A DNA stretch of 64,000 nt from Ferrimonas senticii DSM 18821 (GTDB taxonomy: Bacteria > Pseudomonadota > Gammaproteobacteria > Enterobacterales > Shewanellaceae). The position numbers and the translations under genes were made by a program. The stretch spans positions 613,352 to 677,351 of the forward strand of contig NZ_AUGM01000001.1 of the NCBI RefSeq assembly GCF_000422665.1, given 5' to 3'. This document shows positions 10,098 to 18,232 of this stretch, piece after piece (position 1 is the first letter of the stretch; each line of letters begins with the position of its first letter). The notes beneath the pieces were generated by a model, which had not been told where the DNA came from, ran no database searches, and was given only the letters and a program-made list of their open reading frames with translations.

Positions 10098-13000
10098 TTA
10101 TTCGATTTGGGCCAATGCTGCGGCCTCTTCTATATCCACCGCCACAATGCGAGAGCATCCCGGCTCTGCCATTGTAACGCCGGTGAGACGATCTGCCATC
10201 TCCATTGACACCTTATTGTGACTGATGAAGATAAATTGCACCGTTTCCGACATCTCTTTAACCAATCGGCAAAAGCGACCTACGTTGGCGTCGTCCAGCG
10301 GCGCATCTACTTCATCTAATAAACAAAATGGTGCCGGATTTAAGCGGAAAATTGCAAACACTAATGACAACGCTGTTAGCGCTTTCTCGCCACCCGACAG
10401 CAGGTGAATTGTACTATTCTTCTTACCAGGCGGTTGCGCCATGATGGTCACACCGGCGTCGAGTAAGTCGTCACCGATGAGTTCCAGACTGGCGCTGCCG
10501 CCCCCAAATACCTTCGGAAACAACCCCGCCAAATCTTGATTGACCGCATCAAAGGTTGCCTTAAAGCGTGCTTTGGTCTCGCGGTCAATTTTGCGGATAG
10601 CGCCCTCCAACATATCCAGTGCTTCCCGCAGATCACTGTCTTGCGCCGTTAGGTAGTTCTGCCGCTGCTGCTGACTGTCAAATTCCTCGATCGCCGCCAA
10701 GTTAATTGGCCCCAACGCCTCAATTTGCACTTTAACTTCCGACAATTGCGAACTGCGCAGGGTTAAGGTGGCGTCACTGGCGAGTTGTGGCAGCAGCTCA
10801 TTCAGTGATAACTGCGCTTCCGCCAACAGATCCAGATAGCCTTGGGCTTGTACCCGCAAGCCTTCGCGCTGCAGTTCCAGCTTATTGCACTGCTGCTGCA
10901 GCTTCGATTGCTGTCCCTGTTGATCGCGATTTGCCCCCAGCAACGCTTTAACTTGACCATCCAACTGCGCCTGTTGCTGCTGCAGCTGTTGCAACTGCTG
11001 TTGCTGCTCACTTTGTTGCTGCCGCAGCTGTTGCAATTCAGCACGTTGCTGGGGCTGCGGTGCCAGCAGATCATCTAACTGTTGCTTAGCGTCATTAATT
11101 CGCTGTTGCAGCTGTTGGCTCTGCCCTTGGGTACTGGCGAGTTGGTCCGCCAGCGCCGCCAATTGCGCCTGATCCCGCTGCTGCTGCAACTGCGCTTGCT
11201 GCACCTGTTGATTCAGATCATCCAGTTTTTGTCGTTGCTGTTTCAATTGATGGCGCAACTCCACCAGATGATCAGCCCGTTGCTGCCAGCGCTGCTGCGC
11301 TTGGGTTTGACTGACACTGGCCTGCTGCAGCTCTAGCGTAAGTTGCTGCCGCTGACCTTGAGCCTTAGCCAGCTCTTCGCTAGTGGCAGAAAGTTGCTGC
11401 TTAAGTTGTTGTTGCTGCTGCTGTGCCAGTTGCAGCTGATGAGTTAATTTATCCAGCGAACCTTGCTGGCTAAGCAACTGTTGATAGCTGCTTTGCTGCG
11501 TTTGCTGGGCCTGTTTAAGGCTCTGCTGCAATGCCGTTAACCGCTGCTGCAACTGCGCCTGCTGCGCTTTACCTGCAGCGACCGTCTGTTGCTGACTGCT
11601 AACGGCAAGTTGGTTTTGCTCAAGCTGAGCTTGCAGTTGAGTTAACGGCTGTTGCTCACCATCGCCAAGCAAGCCGCAGATCCCATGGCCAAACCAGCGG
11701 CCATCGGCTAATACCACCGCCTGTGACGCTGGCAACTGCTGCAGCAATTGCTGCGCCTCAGCCTCACTGTCGGCGCAGTGGATCGGTGCCAACCACGGCG
11801 CCAAGTTGTAACCACAACGCACCCGATTAAGCAGTGACGTCGCCGCCACTTCGATTGGCGCTGGCGCATCAGTAAAACAGAACACACCTGTGCTTAATTG
11901 CGGCGATTCGGCACTAATTACCCCTTGCAGCGGCTGTTGTAGCAACGCTTCCACTACCGCAGCCCACTGCGGCTCGATATTCAGCTGTTGCCAAAGTCGT
12001 GGCAGCGCCGCTAACTCTGGCGGTAACGCCTGTTGCCGATTACGTAATAGCGTGGTTAATGCTTGTTGTTCCGCCAGACTCGACGACAGTTGTTGCTGCT
12101 GTTGCAACAACTCGTCATTGGCACTCAGTCGCTGCTGATCGACAGCCGCTACTTCTACGGTTAATTGGTCAACCTGTTGCTGCGCCTGCTGGTGCTGCTG
12201 TTCCGCATCACTAATGGAAAACTGTGCCACCTCAATGGCGCTTTCCAGCGTCGCCAGATCCAACAGTGTCAGTTGTTGCGAAGCGCGAACCTGCGCCGCC
12301 GTTAAGCGTTCAATGTCGCGCTGCACCGATTCCGTTTGGTTTTCGAGTTGCTGCTGCTGTTGCTGCGCCTGTTCACGTTTGGTGCGGGCGTCATCACGCT
12401 GCGCTTCGGCTTGCTCTTGCTGCTGCTCCAGCAACTGATATTGCTGCCGCAAGCTTTGTTCATTGGCGCAAAGCAACTGCTGCAGCGGTGCCGATTGTTG
12501 CAACGCTTGCTCAAGTGCCTGTTGGCTTAGCTGCAAGTTCTGTTGCTGCTGGGCCAAATTGGCAAAATGCTGCTGCTCGCGCTCAATCTCCGCTTGCAGT
12601 TGCAATTGGCGCTGCTGCTGATGCTGTTGCTGCTGCTCGGCGGCGCTAATGGCAGCGGTTAACTGCAATTGCTGCTGTTGCTGTTGTTGCTCATCGGCGG
12701 TCAGCGTGCGCTGCTGGGCTTGCAGTAACTCCAGTCGATGCTGATCACCACTTTGGTGCTGCTGCAGTTGCTGCTGGCGTCCTTGTAGATTAACGATCTG
12801 CTGATCCAGCTGTTTGCTCTGGTGATCCGCTTGCCGCCAGCGCAGCGCTAACACCTCACCATGCAGACGGCGTTCATCGGCTTTAAGCTCTCGATAGCGA
12901 CTGGCGGTGGTCGCTTGCGCCTGCAACTTAACGATCTGCTCATCCAGTTCATGACGAATATCATTTAACCGCTCTAAGTTATCGCGGGTATGGCGAATGC

Positions 13001-13547
13001 GAGTTTCGGTTTCGCGGCGACGCTCTTTGTAGCGTGAGATCCCCGCCGCCTCTTCGATAAACACCCGCAGCTCTTGTGGTTTAGACTCGATCAGGCGAGA
13101 CACCGTGCCCTGTTCAATAATCGCATAGCTGCGCGGCCCCAAACCGGTGCCCATAAACAGATCGGTAATATCGCGACGACGGCACTTGCCACCGTTCAGA
13201 AAATAGAACGACTGCCCCTCGCGATTAACCTGACGTTTGACCGAGATTTCACTGTAGCTGGAAAACTGGCCTTCAAGCCGGCCATCGCTGTTATCAAACA
13301 CCAGCTCGACCGAAGCCAAGGACACCGGTTTGCGACTGGTTGAGCCATTGAAGATCACATCGGTCATGGCATCGCCACGTAAGTTCTTGGCGCTGCTTTC
13401 GCCTAGAACCCAACGCACCGCATCAATGATGTTGGATTTACCACAACCGTTGGGACCGACAATCGCCGTCATCGGATCGGGAAAGGCTACTTTGGTTGGC
13501 TCGACGAAGGATTTAAAGCCAGCAAGTTTTATCTGTTTGAGCCGCAT
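10098..13547 (-). CDS. smc: Chromosome segregation ATPase SMC
   Basis: This is the structural-maintenance-of-chromosomes protein of the bacterial SMC-ScpAB condensin, which compacts and resolves chromosomes. The 1149 residues comprise an N-terminal ATPase half with Walker A GPNGCGKSN. Two very long coiled coils flank a central hinge (about 510-640). The C-terminal half has the signature LLSGGEKALTALSL and Walker B FCLLDEVDAPLDD. Both coiled coils are exceptionally rich in glutamine, with many QQQQ runs, far beyond ordinary SMC proteins. Its presence indicates the SMC system instead of MukBEF. It heads smc-zipA-ligA, divergent from cysZ. Confidence 0.96.
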   Translation of the reverse strand: MRLKQIKLAGFKSFVEPTKVAFPDPMTAIVGPNGCGKSNIIDAVRWVLGESSAKNLRGDAMTDVIFNGSTSRKPVSLASVELVFDNSDGRLEGQFSSYSEISVKRQVNREGQSFYFLNGGKCRRRDITDLFMGTGLGPRSYAIIEQGTVSRLIESKPQELRVFIEEAAGISRYKERRRETETRIRHTRDNLERLNDIRHELDEQIVKLQAQATTASRYRELKADERRLHGEVLALRWRQADHQSKQLDQQIVNLQGRQQQLQQHQSGDQHRLELLQAQQRTLTADEQQQQQQQLQLTAAISAAEQQQQHQQQRQLQLQAEIEREQQHFANLAQQQQNLQLSQQALEQALQQSAPLQQLLCANEQSLRQQYQLLEQQQEQAEAQRDDARTKREQAQQQQQQLENQTESVQRDIERLTAAQVRASQQLTLLDLATLESAIEVAQFSISDAEQQHQQAQQQVDQLTVEVAAVDQQRLSANDELLQQQQQLSSSLAEQQALTTLLRNRQQALPPELAALPRLWQQLNIEPQWAAVVEALLQQPLQGVISAESPQLSTGVFCFTDAPAPIEVAATSLLNRVRCGYNLAPWLAPIHCADSEAEAQQLLQQLPASQAVVLADGRWFGHGICGLLGDGEQQPLTQLQAQLEQNQLAVSSQQQTVAAGKAQQAQLQQRLTALQQSLKQAQQTQQSSYQQLLSQQGSLDKLTHQLQLAQQQQQQLKQQLSATSEELAKAQGQRQQLTLELQQASVSQTQAQQRWQQRADHLVELRHQLKQQRQKLDDLNQQVQQAQLQQQRDQAQLAALADQLASTQGQSQQLQQRINDAKQQLDDLLAPQPQQRAELQQLRQQQSEQQQQLQQLQQQQAQLDGQVKALLGANRDQQGQQSKLQQQCNKLELQREGLRVQAQGYLDLLAEAQLSLNELLPQLASDATLTLRSSQLSEVKVQIEALGPINLAAIEEFDSQQQRQNYLTAQDSDLREALDMLEGAIRKIDRETKARFKATFDAVNQDLAGLFPKVFGGGSASLELIGDDLLDAGVTIMAQPPGKKNSTIHLLSGGEKALTALSLVFAIFRLNPAPFCLLDEVDAPLDDANVGRFCRLVKEMSETVQFIFISHNKVSMEMADRLTGVTMAEPGCSRIVAVDIEEAAALAQIE

Positions 13548-13695
13548 GCGAAGAAGGGAAAATAACCGAAACTACAAGAGAAAAATCAGCGGCCAAGATA
13601 CCACTAGCCGGATCTTTTTGTAACAGCTTGCCGTTGACCGATTGCCCACCCGAACACCACAATGTTGGATATCTGTCTGTTTTAGAGTTGTTTGT

Positions 13696-14445
13696 ATGCA
13701 ATCTGTTCTACCGGCCGGCGCCAGTGGGGTGCAATATCTGTTAAAGGGGTTGGAACTTATCCGCCAACCGGGACTGAAGCGATTCGTGATGATCCCGCTA
13801 ACCATCAACCTGCTGCTGTTCTCCCTCGCCTTCTTCTTTTTGTTTCAACAGATCGATCTGTGGATGGCGCAACTGGTGGCGTGGTTACCGGAGTTTCTGC
13901 AATGGCTCGACTTCATTTTGTGGCCGCTGGTGTTCTTGTCGATTGTGATCTCCGCCTCTTACCTGTTCACCACAGTGATGAACTTTATCGCCGCGCCGTT
14001 TAATGGTCTGCTGGCCGAACAGGTTGAGAAAAAACTGACCGGAGAAGATCTCTCCAGCGGCGGGATGGTCGACCTATTAAAAGATACGCCACGATTGATT
14101 GGCCGCGAACTGACTAAACTCGGCTATTACTTGCCGCGAGCGCTGCTGTTTTTGATCCTGCTGTTTTTGATCCCGGTAGTCGGCCCCATTTTGTGGTTCG
14201 CCTTCACCGCATGGATGATGGCAATCCAGTACTTAGATTACCCATTTGATAACCACAAGGTACCGTTTGACCGGATGAAAGCGGCGCTTAAGATGCAGCG
14301 CTGGCGTGCCTTTAGCTTCGGCGCAACCTGCGCACTGTTAGCGATGATCCCACTGGTTAACCTGATCTTAATGCCAGTGGCGATTTGTGGCGCTACCGCG
14401 TATTGGGTAGACCACTACCGTGAGGTTCATCGCCTCGGCAATTAA
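13696..14445 (+). CDS. cysZ: Sulfate transporter CysZ
   Basis: CysZ is an inner-membrane sulfate transporter feeding cysteine synthesis. From the ATG at 13696 the product is 249 residues, as expected for the family, with four to six hydrophobic segments. Family motifs include LLKGLELIRQPGLKRFV, NFIAAPFNGLLAEQVEK and the C-terminal QYLDYPFDNHKVPF. A longer open frame from 13642 has no ribosome-binding site and adds a non-family N-terminus, so the internal ATG with AGAG at 8 nt was chosen. It is divergent from smc, and cysK lies about 16 kb away. Confidence 0.92.
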   Translation: MQSVLPAGASGVQYLLKGLELIRQPGLKRFVMIPLTINLLLFSLAFFFLFQQIDLWMAQLVAWLPEFLQWLDFILWPLVFLSIVISASYLFTTVMNFIAAPFNGLLAEQVEKKLTGEDLSSGGMVDLLKDTPRLIGRELTKLGYYLPRALLFLILLFLIPVVGPILWFAFTAWMMAIQYLDYPFDNHKVPFDRMKAALKMQRWRAFSFGATCALLAMIPLVNLILMPVAICGATAYWVDHYREVHRLGN

Positions 14446-14480
14446 GTATCGTCATAACTGAGCTTCAATCTCCAAAAACA

Positions 14481-14516
14481 AACGCCCCGCTGATGTTATC
14501 GCCAGCGGGGCGTTTT
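14481..14516. terminator. Terminator after cysZ
   Basis: A 12-bp stem AACGCCCCGCTG/CAGCGGGGCGTT with a 10-nt loop is followed by TTTT. It lies between cysZ and the convergent small gene and may serve both. Confidence 0.85.
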
Positions 14517-14532
14517 CAAATCTAAAGCCAAA

Positions 14533-14859
14533 TTACAACAGTAATCCCATACCGACCACACTGGCTGCAGCGCCAACCGCCTGACCGGCTTTGTAAGCGT
14601 CATCTTCAGCTTTTAGCGCCGGCTCTGGATGATCGATGCCAAGCGCGGCATAGGTGAACATCTTGGCATCCTCTACTACGCCCCGGTTATCCACATCCGC
14701 TTTGGCCAACGCTTGAGCCTCGGCACTTAAGGTCACCGTATCCGCCGCCGCTGACACCGGCGGCGCCAAAGTCACGGCACTCGATTTAGCACCACAACAA
14801 TCGGTCGTTACTGGCGCTTTAACCTGAGCTAAGGCTTGCGCTTGGTTCACGTTTACCAT
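14533..14859 (-). CDS. Small protein of unknown function
   Basis: I do not recognise this 108-residue protein. AGGAGAG sits before the ATG at 14859 (a TTG one codon earlier is possible). The N-terminal region is Ala/Gln-rich with a vicinal Cys pair (TDCCGAKS). Next come a segment TVTLSAEAQALAKADVDN resembling short helical motifs found in many unrelated hypothetical proteins, and a mixed region with Tyr. The C-terminus is a hydrophobic Gly/Ala tail (AGQAVGAAASVVGMGLLL). No signal peptide is evident. It has its own ribosome-binding site and stands between cysZ and the LysE gene, so it is probably real, but nothing indicates its role. Confidence 0.7.
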   Translation of the reverse strand: MVNVNQAQALAQVKAPVTTDCCGAKSSAVTLAPPVSAAADTVTLSAEAQALAKADVDNRGVVEDAKMFTYAALGIDHPEPALKAEDDAYKAGQAVGAAASVVGMGLLL

Positions 14860-14893
14860 CAACTACTCTCTCCTTGAATCATCCTTTATCGCC

Positions 14894-15520
14894 TTAGGAG
14901 CTGATGATCACCACCAACGCTAGGGCGATAAACAGCATCGCACTGAGTCGGTCAACCCAAACTTGATGGCGCTTCAGTATCGCCAACAAGCCCGTGCCGC
15001 CAATCCCTAAGGCCACTACCGCATACCAGAGGGCATCAATACCGCCGGCGGTCAGCATCATAATCAGATGCTGCCACCACCCTTGCTCCGGTGACACAAA
15101 CTGGCTAAACAGCGCCAAGAAAAATAACGCCAATTTAGGATTTAAAAACGCCACCATAAAGCCGCCACCAAAGCCAACAAATCGACTGGCAGAGTGCGCT
15201 GTTGCCGCCGTCGAGTTATCGCCGCTTTGCGGTTGCGATTTACTAAGCAATATCCGTGCCGCGGTATAAAGCAGAAACGCCGCACCGCCATATTGGATGG
15301 CGCTAAATAGCATCGGCGTTTGTTTGATGATTACTGCCAACCCCAAAGCTGTGATCAGGGCGTACAGACCGACCCCAACACCATGCCCGATTGCCGTCAT
15401 TAGACCGCGACGGGTACCACCAGCAACGGTATTGTTAATCACCAACGCTAGGCTGGGGCCAGGGCTAACCGCCCCCAAGACACAGATGGTCGCCAACGAC
15501 AACCAGGTCATTAAATTCAT
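14894..15520 (-). CDS. LysE/RhtB-family amino-acid or metabolite exporter
   Basis: This 208-residue inner-membrane protein has about six hydrophobic segments. The LysE-family signature is near the N-terminus (GAVSPGPSLALVINNTVAGGTRRGLMTAIGH split by short loops), and the conserved GFGGGFMVAFLNPKLALFF region follows. Family members export amino acids, homoserine lactones or related compounds; the substrate is not predictable. It begins 9 bp after the MATE gene stop, so the two exporters are probably co-transcribed. Confidence 0.9.
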   Translation of the reverse strand: MNLMTWLSLATICVLGAVSPGPSLALVINNTVAGGTRRGLMTAIGHGVGVGLYALITALGLAVIIKQTPMLFSAIQYGGAAFLLYTAARILLSKSQPQSGDNSTAATAHSASRFVGFGGGFMVAFLNPKLALFFLALFSQFVSPEQGWWQHLIMMLTAGGIDALWYAVVALGIGGTGLLAILKRHQVWVDRLSAMLFIALALVVIISS

Positions 15521-15529
15521 CGAAATACT

Positions 15530-17005
15530 CTACCTTGCAGGGCGTTCAGCGGTTTCGCAGTCGCTGTGTGAATGACATTGCTGGTGTAACTGGGTCTGCC
15601 CAGAGCTGTACGCCCAAGGGCAGGTTTCATCCCGCTCCAGCGGCTCGAACAGTTCGTCAACCTCGGTCTTCTCCGGCGTTACGCCCGCTTCTATCTGATT
15701 GACGGTGCGGTGCACCAACCAAACCGCCAGCAGCGACCACACCACCACGCCGACCATCTCTCCGGCCATTACCCCTTTGGCCCCAAATAGCGCAGACAAC
15801 AGATACACCGCCGGAATGGTACCCAAGAAGGCGCGAGCGAAGTTAAATACCGTAGCGATGTGGGCACGATTCAAATTATTAAAACAGGCGTTGGTAATAA
15901 ATAACGTGCCGGCGAACACAAAACCGCCAACCAAAAAATCAAGGTAGAACGTTATCAACTCCGCCGCGTCACCACTGGCATCAAACAGCTGCACAATCTG
16001 TTCAGCTGCCACTATCAACAGCAACCATACGACAGCAACGTAACAGAGGTTGACCAACAATGCGTTGCGGATCGCTTCACGCACACGTTGATAATTTTGC
16101 TGGCCAGCATTTTGGCCGATGATGGGGCCAATGGCACCGCTTAAAGCAAACACAAAGCCAAACGCCACCGGCGCTAAGCGGCCAATGATTGCCGCACCTG
16201 CCACCGCCGAATCGCCATAGGCTGCCATCGACTTCATCACGTAGCTACTGCCAATCGGTGTAGCCAGGTTGGTAAGCATTGCCGGCAAGGCAATGGTCAT
16301 CACCAGCCGCAGATCAGCCACAAAGCGCGACCACGACGGCGGCGCAACCAAACCAAAGCGGCGATACAGTGGGATCCACGCCATTGCCACAATGGCCACC
16401 CGCGCCACCACCGATGCCCATGCCGCACCGTGTAAGCCCCAATCGAAGGTAAAGATAAACAGCGGATCGAGTACCGCATTAACCAAGCCGCCAACCATAG
16501 TGGCATACATCGACAACTTGGCAGCGCCAACCGCCCGCAGTGCCGCAGCACCACCCATCCCGACCGCTAAAAACACATTGCTGGGCAGCAGGATCCGACC
16601 GTATTCCAAGGCGTATTGATGGGTCAGCCCTTTCGCGCCAAGTAGCGTCAACAATTCCGGCAAGAACCACCACACCGGAATGGCGGTAACCACACCGATG
16701 ATCGCACTCAAAATTGCCACGTTGGTGCAATAGCGCGCCGCCGCTTGGCGGTCGCGGCCGCCTTCGGCGCGAGAGACCATTGCGCCCATGGCGATATTCA
16801 AGCCGATGGCGATCGCGGTCAGTAAAAACAATAAGGTACCGGCAAAGCCAATTGCCGCAGCCAACTCTTGCTGGCCAAGTAAGCTAAGGAAATACATGTC
16901 CGCCAGATCGACGGTGAACATGGTCATCAAACCGATGCTGCTGGTGAAGGTCATCACCAAGATATGTCGCAGGGTACTGCCGGTGGTAAACACAGCTTGG
17001 GCCAC
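15530..17005 (-). CDS. MATE-family multidrug/toxin efflux transporter
   Basis: This cation-coupled efflux protein has 12 predicted membrane segments in two MatE halves. I place the start at GTG 17005, preceded by AGGAG at 5 nt, giving 491 residues beginning with AQAVFTTGS. The open frame extends upstream to 17095, but those codons come from a MITE copy (peptide GAKIYCKGQHAP) and are not part of the family. The tail after about residue 470 is hydrophilic with His/Cys (HSHSDCETAERPAR). It is followed closely by the LysE-type exporter. Substrates are unknown. Confidence 0.88.
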   Translation of the reverse strand: MAQAVFTTGSTLRHILVMTFTSSIGLMTMFTVDLADMYFLSLLGQQELAAAIGFAGTLLFLLTAIAIGLNIAMGAMVSRAEGGRDRQAAARYCTNVAILSAIIGVVTAIPVWWFLPELLTLLGAKGLTHQYALEYGRILLPSNVFLAVGMGGAAALRAVGAAKLSMYATMVGGLVNAVLDPLFIFTFDWGLHGAAWASVVARVAIVAMAWIPLYRRFGLVAPPSWSRFVADLRLVMTIALPAMLTNLATPIGSSYVMKSMAAYGDSAVAGAAIIGRLAPVAFGFVFALSGAIGPIIGQNAGQQNYQRVREAIRNALLVNLCYVAVVWLLLIVAAEQIVQLFDASGDAAELITFYLDFLVGGFVFAGTLFITNACFNNLNRAHIATVFNFARAFLGTIPAVYLLSALFGAKGVMAGEMVGVVVWSLLAVWLVHRTVNQIEAGVTPEKTEVDELFEPLERDETCPWAYSSGQTQLHQQCHSHSDCETAERPAR

Positions 17006-17054
17006 GGTTACTCCTATCGCGTTGGCATCAGAGCCAAAGAAAGCGTTAAAAAAT

Positions 17055-17299
17055 GGGGCGTGTTGACCTTTGCAATATATTTTTGCGCCCGTCATTGGCT
17101 AATTTTGACAGTCAGTTGAACTTGGTTAGGCAACTTTACTGTTCATTCGTCATTGAAGGGCGCCTTGCAGGGTCGGACCAGCAGGTGTCACTCTTCGTCA
17201 TACGATTTCGACGTAGAACCACTAGGCCTTCAATCGCAATCCTTGATTGACAGCCGCTATCCTCGACCAAATTCTGAACACAAAACGTCAACACGCCCC
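17055..17299 (+). mobile_element. MITE-like element, copy B
   Basis: This copy has the left end GGGCGTGTTGACCTTTG and the right end CGTCAACACGCCC, with the same conserved core as the other copies. The flanks are TG and CG instead of TA, so the duplication has decayed or the insertion is old. It lies 50 bp upstream of the MATE gene start, and its end supplies codons that falsely lengthen the MATE reading frame. Confidence 0.87.
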
Positions 17300-17345
17300 G
17301 GGTAACTGTACCATTTGTACCGCAACGGCGAAGGCTAAAAATAAA

Positions 17346-17374
17346 AAAACCGATGGCGATTGCCATCGGTTTTA
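17346..17374. terminator. Bidirectional terminator after the DUF4124 gene
   Basis: A perfect 10-bp stem AACCGATGGC/GCCATCGGTT with a 4-nt loop is flanked by A-runs and T-runs, just beyond the stop of the minus-strand gene at 17396. Confidence 0.82.
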
Positions 17375-17395
17375 ACACCACAAAGGTTTACTAAA

Positions 17396-17935
17396 TCAGG
17401 TCGGCTGATGCTTGTTCAAACAAGCCACTACATGGCTATAGCCATTCGACATGCAGGTATAAAACGCCTTTTGCGAGGTCACCGAGTTTTGGCAATGACG
17501 GATACTGGTTTGACGCTTAAGCACCCGCACCATGTTTTGGATCCGCTCCAGTTCGATGTCGTTGATCAGCCCCTCTTTAAACCGAGCTTGAGCAGTTTGA
17601 TTGACACTATCTAAACTGGCGGTGATGTTATCTACCGCACCGTGGCAATTTAACGCTTCACTGTCGTACGCCAGTCCCAGTTTGTCTTCCATTACCCGAA
17701 CCGCCAGTTCGGTAGCGCTGTTACTTAAGCGCTGGTGTGACGGCGGCAAGCGAATCACCACAGTTTTATTACCACCGCGTTCATCGGCGCCAACGAATCG
17801 TTCAACCGCTTTGTCACCATCCAGTGGCGCCATCTGGCTGTAATGAACGTTACCGCCTTCGTCAATCCACTTGTAGACATCCGCCGCAAGTGGCAATGAA
17901 CAGCAGATTAACAATAATGTGGCGAGTTGCTTCAT
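17396..17935 (-). CDS. DUF4124-domain exported protein
   Basis: This 179-residue protein has a signal peptide (MKQLATLLLICCSLPLAA). It is followed at once by a DUF4124 motif (DVYKWIDEGGNVHYSQMAP), a short beta domain common in proteobacterial envelope proteins. The C-terminal half is helical with four cysteines (including RHCQNSV, YTCMSNG and VVACLNKH) that could form disulfides in the periplasm. AAGGA lies 6 nt before the ATG at 17935; an earlier in-frame codon was rejected because the signal peptide starts here. Function is unknown. Confidence 0.85.
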   Translation of the reverse strand: MKQLATLLLICCSLPLAADVYKWIDEGGNVHYSQMAPLDGDKAVERFVGADERGGNKTVVIRLPPSHQRLSNSATELAVRVMEDKLGLAYDSEALNCHGAVDNITASLDSVNQTAQARFKEGLINDIELERIQNMVRVLKRQTSIRHCQNSVTSQKAFYTCMSNGYSHVVACLNKHQPT

Positions 17936-18232
17936 GGTGCGTCCTTGTCCCAAATTAGCATCAGCGTAGAGTAGCTATTACTGCGCATGACTCAGTTTTG
18001 CCTACGCTGCACCCTAAATCCTGAGCAAATTATAATTTACTTTTGTGGCTATAGACGGGGTTTGTAGTCAATTTGGGTTACCGTCTAATAAATTCAGATG
18101 GATATTCCAACAAAACAGGCTGAACGCAACACGAACCGCTAATGGAATTGCATTCACCGCCAACCACATCTAAGCCTTTAAATGATTTAGTCTTTAATAT
18201 TAGTAGGTTAAATAATTTTTGTGGGAATGGTA
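17936..18232. other. Intergenic region, AT-rich
   Basis: This stretch of about 300 bp lies between the DUF4124 gene (upstream side) and the glgA stop. It is AT-rich with no convincing gene, hairpin with T-tract or repeat. It probably contains the promoter of the DUF4124 gene. Confidence 0.4.

Noticed and set aside
11890-12650. Several open frames antisense to smc
   Set aside because: They are mirror images of the CAG/CAA-rich coiled-coil coding sequence and have no start signals or family similarity.
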